Origin: Altererythrobacter sp.
Lineage (GTDB): Bacteria; Pseudomonadota; Alphaproteobacteria; Sphingomonadales; Sphingomonadaceae
Direction of reading: 5' to 3'
Assembly (NCBI GenBank): GCA_023299945.1
Contig: JALZVZ010000012.1
Span: 1 to 9,250 of the forward strand
Length of the DNA: 9,250 nucleotides
The translations under genes were made by a program, and so were the position numbers. The first letter of the stretch is position 1. Every line of letters starts with the position of its first letter. The notes under the pieces are model-generated. The model searched no databases and was not told where the DNA came from. It saw nothing but the letters and a program-made list of their open reading frames with translations. Shown one piece after another: positions 6,603-9,250 of this stretch.

Positions 6603-7730
6603 CTAAACCCGCATTGGCATCAAGACATAAAGCGCAGGGCTCTTATCATTCTCGCGGATCAATGTTGGCGCGCCAGCGTCGGCCAGATGCAGCTCCACTG
6701 AATCGCTGTCGATCTGGTTCAAAATGTCTTTGAGATAATTCGCGTTAAAGCCGATTTCCATTTCGTCAGAACTATATTCGCCCGCCAATTCCTCAGCAGC
6801 CGTGCCATTGTCCGGCGATGTAACAGACAGCGTGACTTTGTCCGTGCTCAGCCCCATTTTGACAGCGCGGGTTTTCTCTGTGGCGATGGTCGCAACGCGG
6901 TCTACGCCTTGGAAGAAGCTTTTCGGGTCCACTTTCAGCAATTTGTCATTTCCAGTGGGAATGACGCGGCTGTAGTCGGGGAAGGTCCCGTCGATCAATT
7001 TCGAGGTCAGGACAACGCCGCCCTCGCCGCCAAGAGTGAAACGAATCTTGCTGGCGGACAGATCAATCTGAACATTAGCGTCGAGCGATTCTTCCAGCAA
7101 TTTGCGCAATTCTGCGACGGCTTTGCGCGGCACGATAACATCTGGCATTCCGACCGCGCCTTCTGGACGGGCAAGCGTGAAACGGGCCAAACGGTGGCCA
7201 TCTGTTGCCGCCGCTTTCAACACGGGCTTATCATCATCGGTAACGTGCAAGAATATGCCATTGAGGTAGTAACGTGTTTCCTCAGTGGAGATAGCAAAGC
7301 GTGTCCGATCAACCATTTCCGCCAATGTCTTAGCAGGAAGCTCAAAGCTGGTCGGAAGATCGCCTTCAACAATTACGGGGAAGTCATCACGCGGCAAAGT
7401 CGGCAATTTAAACCGGCTGCGGCCTGCTTTCACTTCCATCCGGTTATCGCCTGTTTCCAGGCTGACCTGCGCACCATCGGGCAATTTGCGAGCGATATCG
7501 AAGAGCAAATGCGCAGACACTGTAATCGAACCGGCGGTCTCAACAGATGCAGCGGCCATATTCTCGGTCACTTGCAGATCGAGATCGGTCGCCATCACTT
7601 TCAATGATCCGCTTTCATCCGCCTCTATTAAGACGTTGGAGAGGATGGGGATCGTGTTGCGCCGCTCTACCACAGATTGCACGTGGGAGAGGCACTTTAG
7701 CAGTGTTGCGCGTTCGATTGTGGCTTTCAT
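6603..7730 (-). CDS. dnaN: DNA polymerase III beta subunit (sliding clamp)
   Basis: A 375-aa beta clamp, close to the usual 366-375. The dimeric ring encircles DNA and tethers DNA polymerase III and repair factors. The N-terminal start MKATIERATLLKCL, then VVERRNTIPILSNVLIEA, is typical of alphaproteobacterial DnaN. The second domain has the conserved RTRFAISTEETRYYLNG and ATDGHRLA segments. The C-terminus, YVLMPMRV, forms part of the hydrophobic groove that binds clamp-partner peptides. All three clamp domains are complete and no key segment is missing. The ATG start begins the recognised N-terminal motif, although its ribosome-binding site is weak. It is not beside dnaA or recF in this window; instead it is followed closely by a GST and a DUF2855 gene and preceded, after a 219-bp gap, by fabG. 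The gap suggests that it has its own promoter, but no convincing -35/-10 pair was found. Confidence 0.97.
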   Translation of the reverse strand: MKATIERATLLKCLSHVQSVVERRNTIPILSNVLIEADESGSLKVMATDLDLQVTENMAAASVETAGSITVSAHLLFDIARKLPDGAQVSLETGDNRMEVKAGRSRFKLPTLPRDDFPVIVEGDLPTSFELPAKTLAEMVDRTRFAISTEETRYYLNGIFLHVTDDDKPVLKAAATDGHRLARFTLARPEGAVGMPDVIVPRKAVAELRKLLEESLDANVQIDLSASKIRFTLGGEGGVVLTSKLIDGTFPDYSRVIPTGNDKLLKVDPKSFFQGVDRVATIATEKTRAVKMGLSTDKVTLSVTSPDNGTAAEELAGEYSSDEMEIGFNANYLKDILNQIDSDSVELHLADAGAPTLIRENDKSPALYVLMPMRV

Positions 7731-7769
7731 TGCGTTCTACTCATGCCTTGCTAGCGCGGGGCCAATGCG

Positions 7770-7785
7770 TTCCAATCGGCTGGAA
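7770..7785. repeat. Short inverted repeat upstream of dnaN
   Basis: TTCCA (7770-7774) and TGGAA (7781-7785) flank a 6-base centre, an operator-like dyad about 40-55 bases upstream of the dnaN start codon. It could bind a regulator or occur by chance; at 5-bp arms it is weak evidence. Confidence 0.25.
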
Positions 7786-7848
7786 TCACCTTGGGTTGCG
7801 CGCGAGTTAACTTAAACCCAGTAGTAGCGCGCGGGGTATCAGCGCAGC

Positions 7849-7876
7849 AAGGCGGTGAAGGAAGCTAGGCCGCCTT
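7849..7876. repeat. Inverted repeat AAGGCGG/CCGCCTT, possible terminator stem
   Basis: Perfect 7-bp arms (7849-7855 and 7870-7876) enclose a 14-base loop. On the plus strand the stem is followed by CTTT; on the minus strand, the direction of the flanking genes, no T-tract follows. It may be part of the fabG 3' end or of the dnaN promoter region. Confidence 0.3.
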
Positions 7877-7891
7877 CTTTGGGGATAAAGT

Positions 7892-7914
7892 GGCTGAGAG
7901 GGGCTCTCTGAGCC
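7892..7914 (-). terminator. Stem-loop downstream of fabG, possible terminator
   Basis: GGCT (7892-7895) and AGAG (7897-7900) pair with CTCT (7906-7909) and AGCC (7911-7914), with one G-G mismatch (C-C on the minus strand) and a 5-base loop. It starts about 35 bases past the fabG stop, a normal terminator distance. Only ACTTTAT follows on the minus strand, so intrinsic termination would be weak. Confidence 0.35.
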
Positions 7915-7949
7915 TGAGTTACGCGTTTTTACCTAAGCAAGCGCCCATG

Positions 7950-8702
7950 CTACCCCAACATCGCCATGCCGCCGTTCACATGGACGGTTTCGCCCGTGAC
8001 ATATCCGGCCTCACGGCTGGCGAGATAGGCAACGGCTGCGCCAATATCGCCGCCCTCACCCATGCGGCCCATTGGAATGCGGGCATTGAGCGCGTCTTTT
8101 TGGGCATCGGGCAGTTCGTCGGTCATGGCTGTGCGGATAAAGCCGGGCGCGACGCAATTGACGGTGACACCGCGGCTGGCAAGTTCTTGCCCCAAGCTTT
8201 TCGACATACCGACAAGACCTGCTTTTGCCGCAGCATAGTTCATTTGACCGGGGTTTCCGGTCGCGCCGACGACGCTGGTGATGGAGATAATGCGGCCAAA
8301 TTTCGCTTTCATCATCGGACGGGCACTGGCGCGCATCAAGCGGAATGCGGCCTCCAAATTGATGCGGATCACATCATCCCATTCCTCATCCTTCATCCGC
8401 ATCGCCAGATTGTCGCGGGTGATGCCGGCATTGTTGATCAAAATATCGATACCGCCCAATGCCTCGACAGCGGCGGGGACCAACGCATCTACTTCTGCCG
8501 CATCGCCCAAATTGCAGGTGAGCGCGACGTGATCGCCGCCGGTCTCTTGGTTCAAAGTATCGCGAAAGGCGTTCAGCTTCTCCGCATTGGAGCCAGACAA
8601 AGCGACCCGCGCACCTTGGCCTGCCAGAGCGCGTGCAATCTCAGAGCCAATGCCCCCGCTTGCGCCGGTGACCAATGCGTTCATTCCTTCAAGCGAAAAC
8701 AT
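7950..8702 (-). CDS. fabG: 3-oxoacyl-[acyl-carrier-protein] reductase
   Basis: A 250-aa short-chain dehydrogenase/reductase that performs the NADPH-dependent reduction of 3-oxoacyl-ACP in type II fatty-acid synthesis. The nucleotide-binding TGASGGIG motif is at 12-19 and the structural NNAG at 90-93. The catalytic tetrad is Asn115, Ser143, Tyr156 and Lys160 (YAAAK). The end, TGETVHVNGGMAMLG, is typical of FabG rather than of general SDRs. The ATG at 8702 overlaps the fabD stop by one base (TAATG), with AAGGA 9 bases upstream inside fabD; a TTG three codons earlier is unlikely. Position next to fabD supports the FabG assignment over other SDRs. No acpP or fabF follows: the next gene is dnaN after 219 bases. 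Confidence 0.95.
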   Translation of the reverse strand: MFSLEGMNALVTGASGGIGSEIARALAGQGARVALSGSNAEKLNAFRDTLNQETGGDHVALTCNLGDAAEVDALVPAAVEALGGIDILINNAGITRDNLAMRMKDEEWDDVIRINLEAAFRLMRASARPMMKAKFGRIISITSVVGATGNPGQMNYAAAKAGLVGMSKSLGQELASRGVTVNCVAPGFIRTAMTDELPDAQKDALNARIPMGRMGEGGDIGAAVAYLASREAGYVTGETVHVNGGMAMLG

Positions 8703-9250
8703 TATGCACAATCCTTTGCGAAATTTTCCAAATCTTCCATTGTGATTAGGCTGATCGCCTCGGCCTCACCCGCGATTTTGCGGATCATGGGGCCAAGCAC
8801 TTTACCGCCCAGTTCTACAAATTGCTCCACGCCGTCACTGTGCATTTGCGCGACGCTTTCACGCCAGCGTACGCGGCCGGTGACTTGTTCAACCAGCAGG
8901 CGTTGTTCTTCGGCGGGATCGGTGACCGCGCTGGCGGTCACATTGGCATAAAGCGGCACAGACAATGCGCCCGGCGGCGTATCGGCCAGCGCCTGCGCCA
9001 TGCGGTCAGCGGCGGGCTGCATTAGCGAGCAATGGAACGGGGCCGATACAGGCAGAGCAATACCGCGCTTAATTCCGTGCTCTTTCACAAGCGCAATCGC
9101 GCGATCAATCGCGCCCTTGTGACCGGAAATGACGACTTGCCCAGGGTCGTTATCATTGGCCACATCGCACACTTCACCTTCCGCAGCAGCAGCGGCAAGC
9201 GCAGTGGCTTTTTCAATATCAGCGCCCAGCAATGCGGCCATTGCGCCCTC
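8702..9250 (-). CDS. fabD: Malonyl-CoA:ACP transacylase (5' end cut by window edge)
   Basis: The C-terminal 182 residues of FabD, which transfers malonyl from CoA to acyl carrier protein to supply chain elongation. Visible family marks are VANDNDPGQVVISGH, which matches the NxNxPGQxVI(A/S)G segment, and the catalytic-histidine region PVSAPFHCSLMQPAA. The GHSLG nucleophile elbow should lie beyond the right edge. The open frame continues to the edge without a start, so the gene is truncated only by the window. The stop codon overlaps the fabG start (TAATG), which implies translational coupling of consecutive steps in fatty-acid synthesis. Confidence 0.95.
   Translation of the reverse strand, partial: EGAMAALLGADIEKATALAAAAAEGEVCDVANDNDPGQVVISGHKGAIDRAIALVKEHGIKRGIALPVSAPFHCSLMQPAADRMAQALADTPPGALSVPLYANVTASAVTDPAEEQRLLVEQVTGRVRWRESVAQMHSDGVEQFVELGGKVLGPMIRKIAGEAEAISLITMEDLENFAKDCA

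Larger units (their letters stand above)
7731..7949. other. Intergenic region between fabG and dnaN (expected dnaN promoter and fabG 3' end)
   Basis: No coding frame is supported here. On the minus strand the region carries the 3' end of the fabD-fabG transcript and must hold the dnaN leader. It contains three separate inverted repeats (listed individually) and a GTTAAC palindrome flanked by a TGGGTT/AACCCA pair (about 7792-7820). I could not find a promoter good enough to call. Confidence 0.5.

Noticed and set aside
6909..7607. 232-aa plus-strand open frame opposite dnaN
   Set aside because: It lies entirely antisense to dnaN, has no domain motif, and is explained by the codon bias of the real gene.
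7731..7949. Possible tRNA or small RNA gene in the fabG-dnaN gap because of several inverted repeats
   Set aside because: No cloverleaf or TPsiC-loop consensus (GTTCRA) could be assembled from the repeats, and no promoter-terminator pair frames them.
7881..7950. Resemblance to a TPP riboswitch (GGGG, GGCTGAGAG, then GCCTGAG)
   Set aside because: The CTGAGA and CCTGA words are present on the plus strand, but the later conserved GG-TAAT-CC helix and GCGTAGGGA end are missing, and no plus-strand gene lies downstream.
7890..8951. 353-aa plus-strand open frame opposite fabG and fabD
   Set aside because: It is antisense to two clearly conserved genes, shows no recognisable domain and is rich in His/Arg/Cys as expected for a shadow frame.

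Overview
The window looks like a chromosomal segment of an alphaproteobacterium, most likely a member of the Sphingomonadales with fairly low GC for that order. The basis is the TonB-dependent receptor of the type common in sphingomonads (TonB-box/plug start with VTARKREES, plug motif LRGPQGTLFGRNTVGG), the DnaN and FabG sequences, and a beta-clamp gene that is not next to dnaA. This placement is inference from protein style, not a database match.

Left part (1-4507), accessory metabolism. A TetR-family regulator runs off the left edge on the minus strand. It is followed, across a strong stem-loop terminator, by a minus-strand TonB-dependent outer-membrane receptor. Divergent from the receptor, across a 213-bp AT-rich intergenic region, is a plus-strand carotenoid-cleavage-dioxygenase-family enzyme with all four iron-binding histidines. 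Regulator, outer-membrane importer and iron dioxygenase together suggest a small uptake-and-cleavage locus for a hydrophobic polyene or stilbene-like compound. The residue at the position I align with the stilbene-binding lysine of lignostilbene dioxygenases is Gln, so an apocarotenoid-type or unknown substrate seems more likely than a lignostilbene.

Middle (4508-4832) is a convergent intergenic stretch without a credible gene. It holds one stem-loop and a weak long-range inverted repeat.

Right part (4833-9250), all minus strand. Transcription enters from the right edge: fabD (5'-truncated) overlaps fabG by one base in a TAATG junction (fatty-acid synthesis). After a 219-bp gap with several inverted repeats comes dnaN (beta sliding clamp), then a glutathione-S-transferase-like protein 14 bp downstream, then a DUF2855 protein (degenerate MDR/quinone-reductase-like fold) 40 bp further on. 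The last three probably share a transcript, which puts two accessory enzymes of unknown substrate behind an essential replication gene.

No tRNA, rRNA, CRISPR array, insertion sequence or prophage gene was seen. The candidate new biology is the TetR/TonB-receptor/dioxygenase locus and the unexplained dnaN-GST-DUF2855 grouping.
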